This document shows, in pieces, positions 1 through 10,343 of a stretch of 64,000 bases of DNA. The position numbers were made by a program, and so were the translations under genes. Origin of the DNA: Prunus persica (taxonomy: Eukaryota > Streptophyta > Magnoliopsida > Rosales > Rosaceae). Numbering within the stretch: position 1 is the first letter of the stretch; each line of letters begins with the position of its first letter. Location: positions 2,309,352 through 2,373,351 of the forward strand of contig NC_034016.1 of NCBI RefSeq assembly GCF_000346465.2. Direction: 5' to 3'. A model generated the notes under the pieces. The model worked only from the letters and a program-made list of their open reading frames with translations, ran no database searches and was not told the DNA's origin.

Positions 1-127
1 ACCATAGCATTGGAAAGCGAAGCAAACAAAGGCAACATCAATGGCGGCAATAGCAGCCACAACAATGACAACAGTAACGGAAAACGACAATGACAAATTC
101 TTCCATATTAACTTTAGTTAATTCACG
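1..127. repeat. Left copy of a direct repeat flanking the copia-like LTR segment
   Basis: Bases 1-127 closely match 1228-1387 in the same orientation, including the shared run around accatagcattggaaagcg and the ending ttaattcacgca. The right copy has extra ggcggcaacagcagcaacaa units. The two copies bracket the LTR-containing segment. They may be repeated internal sequence of a non-autonomous element, or duplicated 5' flank of the ORF at 1400. Confidence 0.75.
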
Positions 128-376
128 CAGACACAACTTCTCTTCACTCCCCCTCTCCCTCTAAAGAGAAAGGGTCGTCGTAGCCAAGAAATAAACAATT
201 TCTTCATGTGAATACGTCAAGGTAATGGGGCAAGCAACACACTTAAGAGAGATAAGGTATAAGAAAGAGAAACAGATCCCTTTTCACTCCCCCTCCCCCT
301 TCTCCCCTTTGAAGATGAGGGGAGGAGAGCACTTCAATTGCAAGTAGAATGCAAGCACAGGTCACAAGAGAACCTA

Positions 377-646
377 GCTCTGATACCAAGTCAAACAAAG
401 TAGGGCAAAGATTCAGTTATGCTAAGATACGCACATATTCTCATTTTTCTCTAATATGGAGGTATTTATACAAGTAAAAGATGTGTTAACCCTAAATAAA
501 ATAGGAAATATATCTAAATTACAATAGGAAATAAATCTCTATTACAATAGGACTAAATAATAATTGATAACTAACCAAAATCCTAACTAAATAAGGAACC
601 AAAATCCTAACTAAGTAAGGACTCACTAACACTCCCCCTCAAGTTG
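377..646 (-). mobile_element. copia-type LTR flanked by both PPT and PBS
   Basis: On the minus strand a polypurine tract (CTTGAGGGGGAG, about 632-643) abuts TGTTAGTGAGTCC, the likely LTR start at 631. The LTR body runs to about 391 and is followed by TGGTATCAGAGC (377-388), which matches the initiator-tRNA-Met primer binding site typical of plant copia elements. PPT and PBS on opposite sides of one LTR means that internal sequence lies on both sides, as in a tandem or concatenated element. The exact 3' end of the LTR is uncertain because no clean CA precedes the PBS. A related LTR with PPT lies at about 17095-17332. Confidence 0.7.
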
Positions 647-805
647 GAGCAAAGATATTTCGCATGCCCAACTTGACAAGCGAGTCATAGAACACCATAC
701 TTGACATTGACCAATTGAACAACTGTACAGAAGGCCTTGTCATAAACCATAAGTAAAACAACTGACAAACCCTAACAAATAAGCCACAAAGAAGAACACA
801 TAAAA

Positions 806-1003
806 ACAAAACACAGAAACCTTGTGAGCACGGCAGTAGATAAGGCAGAACACAGAAACTCTGTGAACACGATAATAGATAAGGCAGAACATAGAAACCC
901 TGCGAGTACGGCAGTAGATAAGGCAAAACACAAAAATCCTGTGAGCACGGTAGTAGATAAGGCAGAACACAGAAACCCTGTGAGCACGTCAGTAGGTGAA
1001 GTA
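806..1003. repeat. Five tandem 39-bp repeats
   Basis: The string acacagaaac recurs at about 810, 849, 888, 927 and 966, a period of 39 bp, with intervening agcacggcagtagataaggc. A period of 39 keeps a frame open, so spurious ORFs on both strands show 13-residue repeats. A single unit of the same repeat recurs at about 17505-17545 next to the second copia LTR, so it belongs to the retroelement's region just upstream of the PPT, not to a host gene. Confidence 0.8.
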
Positions 1004-1227
1004 GAACCAGAAGCAAGTGAAGAAATAAAGGCATCAACATTGGGCATGGTGATGAATGGTGGGGTGGCGGTAACGGCGGTAATAGCAAGGTAAGCGGTAG
1101 CAACGGTAGCAAGGTAGACAACGGCGGCGGGCCAGGATTATAGGCTAGGTATATAATGCAGCGGAAATAGGTTTAGGGTTAGGGTTTTTTATGTTGTAGA
1201 GACAGATCAAAACACAGCAACATGGCA

Positions 1228-1387
1228 TCGACAATGACCATAGCATTGGAAAGCGAAGCAAACAAAGGCAACATCAACGGCGGCAACAGCAGCAACAACG
1301 GCGGCAACAGCAGCAACAACAATGACAACAGTAACAAAAAACGACAATGACAAATTCTTCCGTATTAACTTTAGCTAATTCACGCAT
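1228..1387. repeat. Right copy of the direct repeat (matches 1-127)
   Basis: Second copy of the repeat at 1-127, expanded by extra CAACGGCGGCAACAGCAG-type units. It ends 12 bp before the ATG at 1400. Confidence 0.75.
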
Positions 1388-1399
1388 CCCAACGTCAAA

Positions 1400-1762
1400 A
1401 TGTCTTCCTTCATTAGATGTATTCTCACAAACCCAAAATCACTAACAAACGCGTTCGAGAAGTTTCGTAATGGGTATGGCGCGGTGGATGCGGTGGCTAG
1501 CACCTCCAAAGTTGTGTATACCGTGGCCACGCTCGGGCCAATGGCTGCAGCTGCAGCTGCTTGGAAGGCCTTCAAGTACCAATCTGACTCTGCTGTACTG
1601 GAAGAGCGAGTTAAGAAATTGGAGGACAAAGTGAGTAACTTCTCCATCCAACTTGGGGTGATACAAGAGGACCAAAAGGATCTCGGCAAACAATATCAAG
1701 AAGCTACGAAGAAGTTGAAAGAGATATCCAATATCAAGATGGAGCAGAATACCAAAAAATAG
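1400..1762 (+). CDS. Hypothetical 120-aa protein with hydrophobic segment and C-terminal coiled coil
   Basis: An uninterrupted 120-codon ORF with ATG at 1400 (context caaaATGTC) and TAG at 1760-1762. Residues about 40-58 form an alanine-rich hydrophobic stretch (around GPMAAAAAAW). Residues about 66-115 are highly charged with heptad-like spacing (ERVKKLEDKVSNFSIQLG), suggesting a coiled coil. The codon pattern looks protein-like and the stop is followed by AT-rich DNA. I do not recognise the family. It is intronless and sits directly beside retroelement sequence, so it could be a small host gene, a processed copy, or a gene carried by a non-autonomous element. No promoter motif stands out. 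Confidence 0.5.
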   Translation: MSSFIRCILTNPKSLTNAFEKFRNGYGAVDAVASTSKVVYTVATLGPMAAAAAAWKAFKYQSDSAVLEERVKKLEDKVSNFSIQLGVIQEDQKDLGKQYQEATKKLKEISNIKMEQNTKK

Positions 1763-2390
1763 AACCAGAAAATAGATTTAGGGTTTATGTTTTATGTTTT
1801 ATGTAATGGCAGGCAGACTTATGCTAGGAATATATTGTTAATTGGATACGTTGATTTGGTGGTTATGAGACTGATTTTGCAATTAAAATTTTTTTGGTAT
1901 CAGAGCCGGTTTTTATTTTTTTTATTTTTTTTATTTTTATTTTTTATAAAGGTCTGTTTGTGTTGGGCTTTAGTAGATATAAGCCCCTGTTTCAGATTCC
2001 TGTACAAATTTGGCATAAACTTAAATAATTTCTACATCCCAAGCATGTGCATTTTAACTTCCAAATACAAAATGTGGTCATCCAATCCAAACATACAAAA
2101 CATGGTTATCCAATCCGAACATACAATCTTAAGAATTATACAACCCAATGTAAAAATTGATAATTAAATTACAAACCAAATTAGAAGTTCGAAACATAAG
2201 CCAAAAATTAAAACATAACACCAATGAAGGCTTCACATATTAAATGATCATTGGAACGTAGAAGGACTTGAGTTGGTTGGTGCCGGCAAATTTGTAAGAT
2301 CTACAAATAAAAATATAAACACATTAAAACATTAGGCAAACATGCAAACTACATATATAGTAATAGTATACATAATTAAATTACATAAAA
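1763..2390. other. AT-rich interval with one PBS-like motif
   Basis: No gene seen. At about 1897 the plus strand reads TGGTATCAGAGCCGG, again like a tRNA-Met primer binding site, but no LTR pair, PPT or pol remnant could be attached to it. The lower-coordinate end of the hAT element should lie here, yet I could not identify a terminal inverted repeat. Confidence 0.4.
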
Positions 2391-4658
2391 CTAAAAACAA
2401 ATACCTGACTCAATGGATTCATAAAACTCAATTTCTTGAATGGTTGGCTCATATTGTATAACGGAGATGTCATCGGACCTTAACCAATTTTGAGAACAAA
2501 TTAAGGCCTCCATAATCTTAGGAGTTAAAGAAGCACGGAATGAATTAATCACTCGACCACTCGTGCTAAAGCATGATTCCGAAGCCACGGTTGATACGGG
2601 AATAGCAAGCACATCCTTTGCAATAAGTGACAAACTCGGATATTTAACCCCATTCAATTTCCACCACTTCAAAATATCGAAGTTGAGAACCATTTTTTCA
2701 ATTGGGTCGGTTAAGTACCTATCAACTTCATGCTCCAATATCATGGTGTTACTTACTTGAGATTCTTTTATCCAACCTTCTTCCATTTCCCAAAGGTTCT
2801 TTCCTCCTCCTTTTTTGCTAGAACTTGTTAAAGTAATACTACTAGTAGAACTAGTATTACCATTAGCACTAGTGCATTGAGTAGGAGGTGGTGGGATAGC
2901 ATACTCCTCATAAAGCTTCATTAAAAGCTCTTTCACTTCATTTTTCTTCTTAGTAGCATCTTGCGGGTTTTCAAACCTCCTCTTTAATACAAACTCCAAA
3001 TTCCCCAACTTGTACCGAGGATCAAGAACAACTGCTACCATCAAAAGTTGATTCACTTTATCAAGGTCACCCCAATACTTTTCAAATTTCACCTTCATGC
3101 TACATGCCATATCTTTCAAAACCATGGAGGTGTGAGTTTCACTTGGTAATTGCTCTCCAAAGAACAAATCACCAATTTCACCCTCAATTGCAATCAAATT
3201 ATGAAAGGTGGTGTGAGAAGCCGGATGCAAAGAAACACTCATCTTCAATGTCATATCATAAAATACCTTTAGAAAAATGACAAAGGTAAGAGCATTGCTC
3301 CAATCTTCCTTAGTTGGTGGCCCTACCCTCTTTTTAGGCCTATGAGATACAACCACACCCTCATCTTCCCAAACCGGTTCATCTTCACTAAACCAAGACG
3401 CAAATGGGGCATCATCATCTTCTCCCATTCTTACAAAGGCTTTTACAAACTTCAAAGCGGCATCCAACATCAAATATGTTGAATTCCACCTAGTTGGAAC
3501 ATCTAACACCACAAGCCCTTTGCATTCAATTCGCTCATTCAAAACACATGTTTTAAATTCCTCTAACCTTTGTGGAGAGGATCTTACATACCTAACCGCA
3601 TTCCTTATTGCCAATATGCTTTTCTCTAGTTTTTTCAAGCTATCTCGAACAATCAAATTGACAATGTGAGCACAACACCTCACATGCATATACTTTCCTT
3701 CCAATACAAGACTACCATTCTTCCAATGACTCATCTTTGACTTCAAGTAATCTATTGCCTTCGTATTTGAAGAAGCATTATCGGCCGTGATTGTGAGTAT
3801 CTTCTTCAAATCCCAATGAAGCAAACAAGTCTCGAGGAGTTTACCAATTGAGTTCCCCTTGTGGTTAGCAATGACACAAAAGTTCAAAATTCTTTTGTGC
3901 AAATTCCATTCACCGTCTATAAAGTGTGTTGTGATCACCATGTAATTTACGTTTTGAACACTTGTCCAAGTGTCCGTTGTGAGACACACTCTATGTGATG
4001 CTAATTCTCCTTTCAACTTTTGTTTCATCTCTTCATACATAACCATAAAATGCCTTACAAGTGTCCTACGAGATGGCACTTGGAAATGAGGGTTTAATGA
4101 TTCACAAAATCTCTTAAACCCTTTACCTTCAACCGCACTAAAAGGCAACTCATCCATCACTACCATTTCTACACAAGACCTTAACCAATCTTCTTTAGTA
4201 TGCCCGGTTGTTGATAGACCACCAAGTGCTTAGTCAAACGACAAAGTCTTTTGCCTTTTATCCTTTCCAACACTCCCAGGATATTTCTTACATGTAGACT
4301 CAATATGCTTCTTCAAACTTGACGTCCCATTCAAATTTGGGTCCGCGGCATAACTAGTAAAGCAATACTTGCACCTAGCTCTCTTTTTACATGTCAAAGA
4401 TTTGCTACCATCCTTCTTCACGGTCTCAACCACATCATCATATTTTTTGAAGTGATCCCACACCTCCGATTTTTCTCTTGATGATTTTCTAGTCTCTAAA
4501 GGAGGTAATGGTGGAAGACCACTATGTTGAGGAGGTGTTTGGGCTTGATGTTGGGTTATTGGTATAGTAGGTGATGGTGATGATGCGGAAGCGGACGCGG
4601 ATGCAGAAGAAGAGCATACTTCATTACTATTACTAGGCAACTGTTCACATTGGTCCAT
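2391..4658 (-). pseudogene. hAT-superfamily transposase (BED zinc finger + hATC), one in-frame stop
   Basis: A single minus-strand frame runs from ATG at 4658 to the stop at 2391 and is broken only by TAA at 4230-4232. The N-terminal part (4658-4233) has a Ser/Ala-rich leader, then a BED-type zinc finger (EVWDHFKKYDD, RARCKYC, then HIESTCKKYP). The C-terminal part reads on in the same frame through ALGGLSTTGHTKEDWL, then the catalytic RNase H-like region (CLTTDTWTS, ITADNASSN, RCCAHIVNLIV, VPTRWNSTYLML) and a hATC dimerisation domain (LTDPIEKM, WWKLNGVKYPSLSLIAKDVLAIP, ASESCFSTSGR). About 755 codons, the usual length for plant RICESLEEPER/DAYSLEEPER-like hAT proteins. As read it is a recently disabled transposase, with no other lesion seen. 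Transposition needs nuclear binding to element ends; those ends were not identified. Confidence 0.88.
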
Positions 4659-4752
4659 CCCTCTTTTAATATTTAAAAATTAGCACCTAATTATTTATCA
4701 ATACAAAAATCAGCAGCATAACTTAATATGAACATACAGCAGCAATAAACTA

Positions 4753-4814
<62 letters not shown>

Positions 4815-5219
4815 CTGAAATTCTAAAGTACAAGAACATATCTGTCAGTCCGACATACCAATATATAAACGTTATCAATTTGAGAGAAGCATGAAGCATA
4901 TTTAAAAGGAGTAAGTCTCAACTTAATATAGGTAAGACAATACAATTTTTCTAAATCTTTTATCTATCTATCATGTGTATTATGGATCATTTCCATCATG
5001 CTACATGACAAGATGTACACTAACTTAAAGGCACTACAATCCTGATATGATGACCCAATACTATCAAATTAACACACAAGCTAAAGAAACCACCTTTATC
5101 TGATTAATTTTCACAAGTTCACAACAAAGATAAATTTATAAACAGAAAGATAAACCTTTATAATAACCCATTGCTTTCTCAGAGACAAGAGATGGTTTAA
5201 CTTACAGTGGCAGCTCACA
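4659..5219. other. Intergenic, with (GA)n microsatellite
   Basis: No gene seen. A nearly perfect (AG)n tract occupies about 4755-4810. The remainder is AT-rich and probably includes the 5' region of the hAT element. Confidence 0.6.
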
Positions 5220-6397
5220 CGTCAATCCTTCAGATAATAATTGATTCACTCCAGTTATAAATCCAGACGCTTCTAGTCCTATAAATAAATCCAGGCCTCA
5301 AAATCAGTCCTGAAAAGCGCAAGTAAAATTTCATGTAATAGAAGATTCCATTATTATACAAAACAAAAACGGTCCTTATAACTAATACTCTAGTCACTCG
5401 TTATTGGTTTCAAGAAACATAGTAAATTAATGTTTTTAAGAAGATATTGATTGAAATTAGAGGGACAGGATATGTAACAACTTGTTAAATTTCCAGGAAA
5501 GTTTATTAATCTCTCAGATCTTAGCCATTTATCTGATAAATGAACAGCTAGGTATAAGATGTTCATCTGACAGAGTAAGAAAGCTCACCTCCATAAGGGA
5601 ATTTGGTTAGTAGCTCTGTTGCTGCAGCTCTCTAGATTGAACAAGATGCAGCAAAGGAATTTGTGTCAGATAACATTAAAAACATTAAAAATTGTTCCCA
5701 GCAAAAATACTAGAGCATGGTGAAATGGGTACGAGTAAAAGACAAACGTTTATTAAGAAAAGAGTCCCAGCATTAAAATGTCTCGTACAAGTAAAACTTA
5801 AACAAAGCAAATAGGTGCTATCATTCAGTATGGTACCTTCCCCTTATAATATCCTCGCAGTAAGTAATTTACCACACCAAAATCAGCAGTAGAGACATAC
5901 ACAAATCGTTTCACACCTGCAGGATCAACGGCAATAGTTTAATAGAGGTACTAAGGAAGTTGCCAATAGAAAAATGAAATTTGAAACATATATGAATATA
6001 TACCTTGTTCAGAAGCAGCTCTAATTGCATTTATATTAGCAGTCCCATTAATCTTATACATGTAAGAATTGGAGCCAAACCCACCAACACAGGATATCTA
6101 GGACAAGAAAACTCATTAGGAAGACAAATCAAACATTTCACCTAGGAAAGAAAGCTAAGTGGCAGGATAAGTAAGAGAGAGTTTCATTCTATAATCCATA
6201 CAATAAGCACATTTTGAACTACAAATGGAAGGGGGGAACAATACATTACATGGATAGAGAAAGTGTCAGTGTGTGCATGTGTCTTTGCTACGTATTGGCT
6301 AATAACAGTCAAATAAAACAGAGCATGACGAGAATGCATACAACAGACGTGACACCATCGAGAGCATCCTTCAATGACTCAGGTGATAGAAGGTGTC
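5220..6397 (-). pseudogene. Fragment of NAD(P)-binding Rossmann-fold gene (At5g15910-type), five exons
   Basis: Five consecutive minus-strand segments with intact AG/GT borders and compatible phase read as one protein: 6397-6342 (HLLSPESLKDALDGVTSV), 6097-6004 (ISCVGGFGSNSYMYKINGT..), 5916-5837 (GVKRFVYVSTADFGVVNYLL..), 5631-5589 (RAAATELLTKFPYG) and 5309 downward (GLILRPGFIYRTRS, then divergence and a stop near 5237). This matches the atypical short-chain dehydrogenase/NDUFA9-like plant family related to Arabidopsis At5g15910 (family named from memory). The N-terminal exon with the GxxGxxG nucleotide-binding motif and the C-terminal third are missing, so it is a truncated genomic fragment that kept its introns. 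It may have been duplicated or captured next to the hAT element. Confidence 0.72.
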
Positions 6398-7375
6398 CTG
6401 GAAAATGAAATTTTTTTTTTTTTAAGAAACTGCTACCCAAAAAAAAGTGAGGTCATCAAGAAAAGACTACGCAAGAAAGCAAACCTTTATGTCGGGTCAC
6501 ATTGTTGGCCCATGGATCATGTAATGATGACCTACCAGAACAAGAATAATCAAACAGGATGATATTCAATCAAACAGAATAATCAAATATATGGAGATGG
6601 AAGTGTAGTATTTTCCTCTTAGTAAATAGGCAGCTACAGAATTATTATTCCCTTCTGATATAGGAAGCATTCAGATCAGATACAAGCCAACTGATCAACG
6701 CTGATGAATAATTCCTAAGCATCAATAGGTGACGCAGCTTAACAATTGTATAGAGAAAATACATACATGCTAAGGCTAGCAACGGACAATCCAGAGAGAG
6801 ACGGAGAAGAGGAGCGGCAGCTTGGTTTGAGAGAAGAGAAGCAGACATAGAGAGAGACGGAGAAGAGGAGCGGCAGCTTGGTCGAGACTGAGGGAAAAGA
6901 AAACCTAATTTGTGTAAACTAAAGTGGGCTTGTTTCTTTGTAATCAGATATGGCCAGTTCTATTCTAACAAAATAGAACTGGCCTAATAAAATAATATTT
7001 TTTATATTGTATATTATATATAATATATTAAAATATATATTTAATACTGGACCGGTCCGGTGCTGTCTTGTGTAAAACCGGAACTGGAATCGGTTTGAAC
7101 CGGTCCGGTCCGGTTTTGTTGACTTTTTAGTCAACTCAGTTTTTTCTGATTTTTTTTCGTCCGGTCCGGTTCGGTTTTCTAGTTTTTCGGTTCATATGCT
7201 CACCCCTACCTTATTCCTATAAACTAGGAATTCATAGTTCTATCGACTAGAAATTTTAGATCAGATATCTCCTAGATACAATGTATTGGCCCAAACATAT
7301 AAAATTGTATTTTACATTTGAATTTATTAATGAAAAGGATGAAAATATTAAAATATTATAATATCAAATTAATAT
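6398..7375. other. Intergenic with short duplication, hairpin and hAT-like end
   Basis: A 34-bp segment (agagagacggagaagaggag...) occurs twice, about 6793-6828 and 6852-6887. Positions 6952-6964 and 6972-6984 form a perfect 13-bp inverted repeat (ggccagttctatt). Bases 7040-7208 are rich in accggtccggt motifs and end in ATGCTCACCCCTA, which reads TAGGGGTGAGCAT on the minus strand, typical of one end of plant hAT elements. No partner end was found. No gene seen. Confidence 0.45.
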
Positions 7376-10338
7376 TGTAACACCTCGACTCCAAATTTAA
7401 TCCCTTATTTAAATTATTTAAGTGAAATTATAAATTTACCCTTGGGTAGGGGTATTTTGGTCTTTTTTTACCCGGAAAGAGTTTGGGGCAGTGACTGGTA
7501 TTTTTGGGTAGGTCGTACTGAGATGAGTTCGTAGACATGTAGTAGGCTCGATTCGGAGTTGAAACGAAGAAGTTACGAGCAAAACAAGCTCAGTGGCAAA
7601 ATCATAAATATTTCGAAATGAGTTTTTTTAATAAAAAAATCAGATTTCCTTCTCTCTCTCTCCCTCCCTGTGCGCAGAAACAGCCCCATGTTACTGTTCA
7701 CTGCGGTGGTTTTTGGGCTACCACCGTCGCATCCAACCACCGCTTGGGGTGGCACCGGTCCCAAAAGAACCGGGCCACCTCCCTCTTCCCATCCCGACCA
7801 ATATCAGCCGCTGGAACCACCTGTGGTCGTCGGAAAATGTAAAAATCCGAACGGTTTTAACCCAAAATTCACGGAGCTCGTTCAGACGCCTCCGGCCACC
7901 ATTTTCGTCGATCTAGGTATGCTTTCTCATCCTTTTAATGTGTTCTAACTGATGGTTGGGTAGGATTTCATTAATTTTGAGGGTTGATGGGTCGATTTTC
8001 AATTTGAAAATCTGCCATTTTTGGATCGCTATTCCGGCCACTTCCGGCCATTTTTCAGGGTATGTCCAAGAACAAAAGTAGTTCCAAATGGGGTGTTACA
8101 CTTAGGATAGGAAGCTTGGCCGGCGGTTTGGAGTTTTTTCGGCCGTCGAAAATTACTCAAGGCACCCACGCGTTGCCAGCGCGTGTGGCAGTTCGTGGGC
8201 TAGGAAAATGGACCGGGTTTAGGTCCTAAAGTGATCTCCTGGTCCTCACGAGTGCGTAGGTGTGCTCGGATTTCAATTTGGATACCGTTTGAGTCTCGAA
8301 CGGATATCGTCTATTGTGCGTTATCCGGGTTCGATAGGTTTGAACCATTGGATAGTCTTAGATTTAATATATGTTGATCTAGCATTTCTAGGATTATGTA
8401 GGAATTCACGGATCGTGAATCGGAGCCCCGGATGTTCTGATTTAATAATTTAAAGTTTATGTTTATAATAACCATCAGATCGTGCGATGTGAGCGATCCG
8501 ACCGTCCGATCCGGACCAAACTTACATGGCGTATATCCTAAATCTTATGGAACCTATAGGAACTTTCGGATCAGAATTTGGAAGTCGTGGGCCCCGTGGG
8601 TCCGTTTAACCAAGTATGGGGTAATTTGACTCCTTGGTTGACCGTAAGTATCCCGAGGTAGTTTTACTTTCCCATGAGGATTAAAATGACCATAATGACA
8701 TGTCTTGATCGTTAGTTGATTATGTGGGATTGAGATATTAATTTATTGTTTTAAATTGGGGGGGTGGATTATCGGATGCTAGATTGTTATTGAGGTTTAC
8801 CCAATATTAGAGGTTAATATATATACTTATATATATTTATAAAGGTATAAAAAGAGTTTAGAATGTCAGTTTGAAGTGCTATACGCACTACTTTAAGTAC
8901 CACCCTGTGATTGTTGGGTCCCACGTGGCGTAGGTTATCCGGCGTGAGGACAGACTCCATACGTGGCGTTGGAACTTTTGGCGTATGGGGAGATGATATG
9001 ATGGTTAGGTCACACGTGGCGTAGGTTATTCGGCGTGCTGACAGATCCTATACGTGGCGTTGGAACTTCCGGCGTATAGGGAGATTATGTGATAGTTAGG
9101 TCTCGCGTGGCGTAGGATTTTTCGGCGTTGAGACAGACTCCATATGTGGAGTTGGAATTTCCGACATATGAGGAGATTATGTGATTGTTAGGTCCCACGT
9201 GATGTAGGTTATCCTGCTTGAGGATAGACCCCATACGCGGCGTTGGAATTTCTAGTGTATAGGGAGATGCTATAATTGTTAGGTCATACATGGCGTACGT
9301 TATCCGGTATGCTGACGGACCCCATATGTGGCGTTGGAATTTCCGGCATATGGGGAGATTATGTGATTGTTAGGTCCCACGTGGCGTAGGTTATCCGGCG
9401 TGAGGACAGACCCCATACGTGGCATTGGAATTTCCGGCGTATGGGGAGATGCTATGATTGTTAGGTCACATGTGGCGTAGGTTATCCGGCGTGCTGACAG
9501 ACCCCATATGTGGCGTTGGAATTTCCGGCATATGGGGAGATTATGTGATTGTTAGGTCTCGCGTGGCGTAGGATTTTTCAGCGTTGAGACAGACCCCATA
9601 CGTGGCGTTGGAATTTCCGGCGTATGAGGAGATTATGTGATTGTCAGGTCACCCGTGGCGTAGGATTTTATGGCGGAATGACAGACCCCATATGTGGCGT
9701 TGGAATTTCCGGCGTATGGGGAGATTATGCGGTTATTAGAGAGATGAATTAAGGACTATTACTGAGTTGAGAAAGAATAATGTTTGAAAAAGGTTTTGTT
9801 TAGGATTTCTGTAATTGATTGCATGTTGATGGTTTTGTAAATTTTGTATGAAAGAACTACATGTGGCTTGATCCCTCAGTAAGGGTACGTAGGCAGCCTA
9901 AGGTTATTAGATGCAGCCACAAACATAGATGTGATTGTGTTAGGAGGTTAAAACCTCGTATGTTGGAATTGGAAAAGTTAGATGATGTATGTTGTATTTA
10001 GTATTCATAATTCATATTTGAGTTTATTAGTTGCCTTGCCAAAGGCAATATTTTGGCTCAAGGGCTTTGTGGGTAGTTTGGTTTCCCTTCGGTTTTTGTG
10101 AGGGCTGAAGGTCAAGTTTGTGAATTGCATGAAATTATATTGTGCGTGCTGCCTGTTGGAATATTAAATGTGTTTTATGCAGGTTGAAAAATTTAGGGAA
10201 TGATCAATTTACAGGGGAGACTGCCGAAATTTCGGCAGAAAGTCCCGGTCTTTAGTAAGTGAGCCCGGCATCGGGGTGATGTCGAGAATTCCACAGGATT
10301 CGTCTCGGATTTTGAGAAATTCGGGGCGGGTCCTGTCA
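7376..10338 (+). mobile_element. Long solo LTR (copy A, 2963 bp) with TSD AATAT
   Basis: The segment begins TGTAACACCTCGACTCC and ends GGGGCGGGTCCTGTCA. It is flanked by the identical 5-bp direct repeat aatat (7371-7375 and 10339-10343), the hallmark of LTR integration. No pol ORF is inside and no second LTR is seen, so it is best read as a solo LTR, presumably of a Ty3/gypsy-like element. It is homologous to copy B (36139-40150, opposite orientation) at both ends and in the middle: compare gtgcgttatccgggttcga near 8317 with its reverse complement near 37912. It contains the hairpin array at 8905-9735. Several overlapping ORFs at 7618-7948 are not conserved and are probably fortuitous. Confidence 0.85.
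8905..9735 (+). repeat. Tandem array of about nine 91-bp units, each two hairpins
   Basis: Units start near ttaggtcccacgtggcg at about 8913, 9004, 9095, 9186, 9278, 9369, 9461, 9552 and 9643. Each has hairpin a, with arms like GTCC.CACG/CGTG.GGAC around loop tggcgtaggttatccgg, and hairpin b, with arms like CCCCATACG/CGTATGGGG around loop tggcgttggaatttccgg. Arms change between units in a paired way: CATACG/CGTATG, CATATG/CATATG and CTATACG/CGTATAG for hairpin b; GTCC/GGAC, GTCA/TGAC and GTCTC/GAGAC for hairpin a. Confidence 0.9.
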
Positions 10339-10343
10339 AATAT

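Noticed and set aside
639..1121. 160-codon Leu/Pro/Cys-rich ORF and its mirror ORF at 824-1093
   Set aside because: Both are by-products of the 39-bp tandem repeat, whose length is divisible by three.
2563..2760. Plus-strand ORF opposite the hATC domain
   Set aside because: Shadow of the transposase on the minus strand.
7618..7948. Three overlapping ORFs in solo LTR A
   Set aside because: Not conserved in the homologous copy B, and all lie in one GC-richer LTR segment.
8905..9735. CRISPR-like or satellite array
   Set aside because: Units are contiguous and lie wholly within an LTR in plant DNA; there are no spacers and no cas genes.
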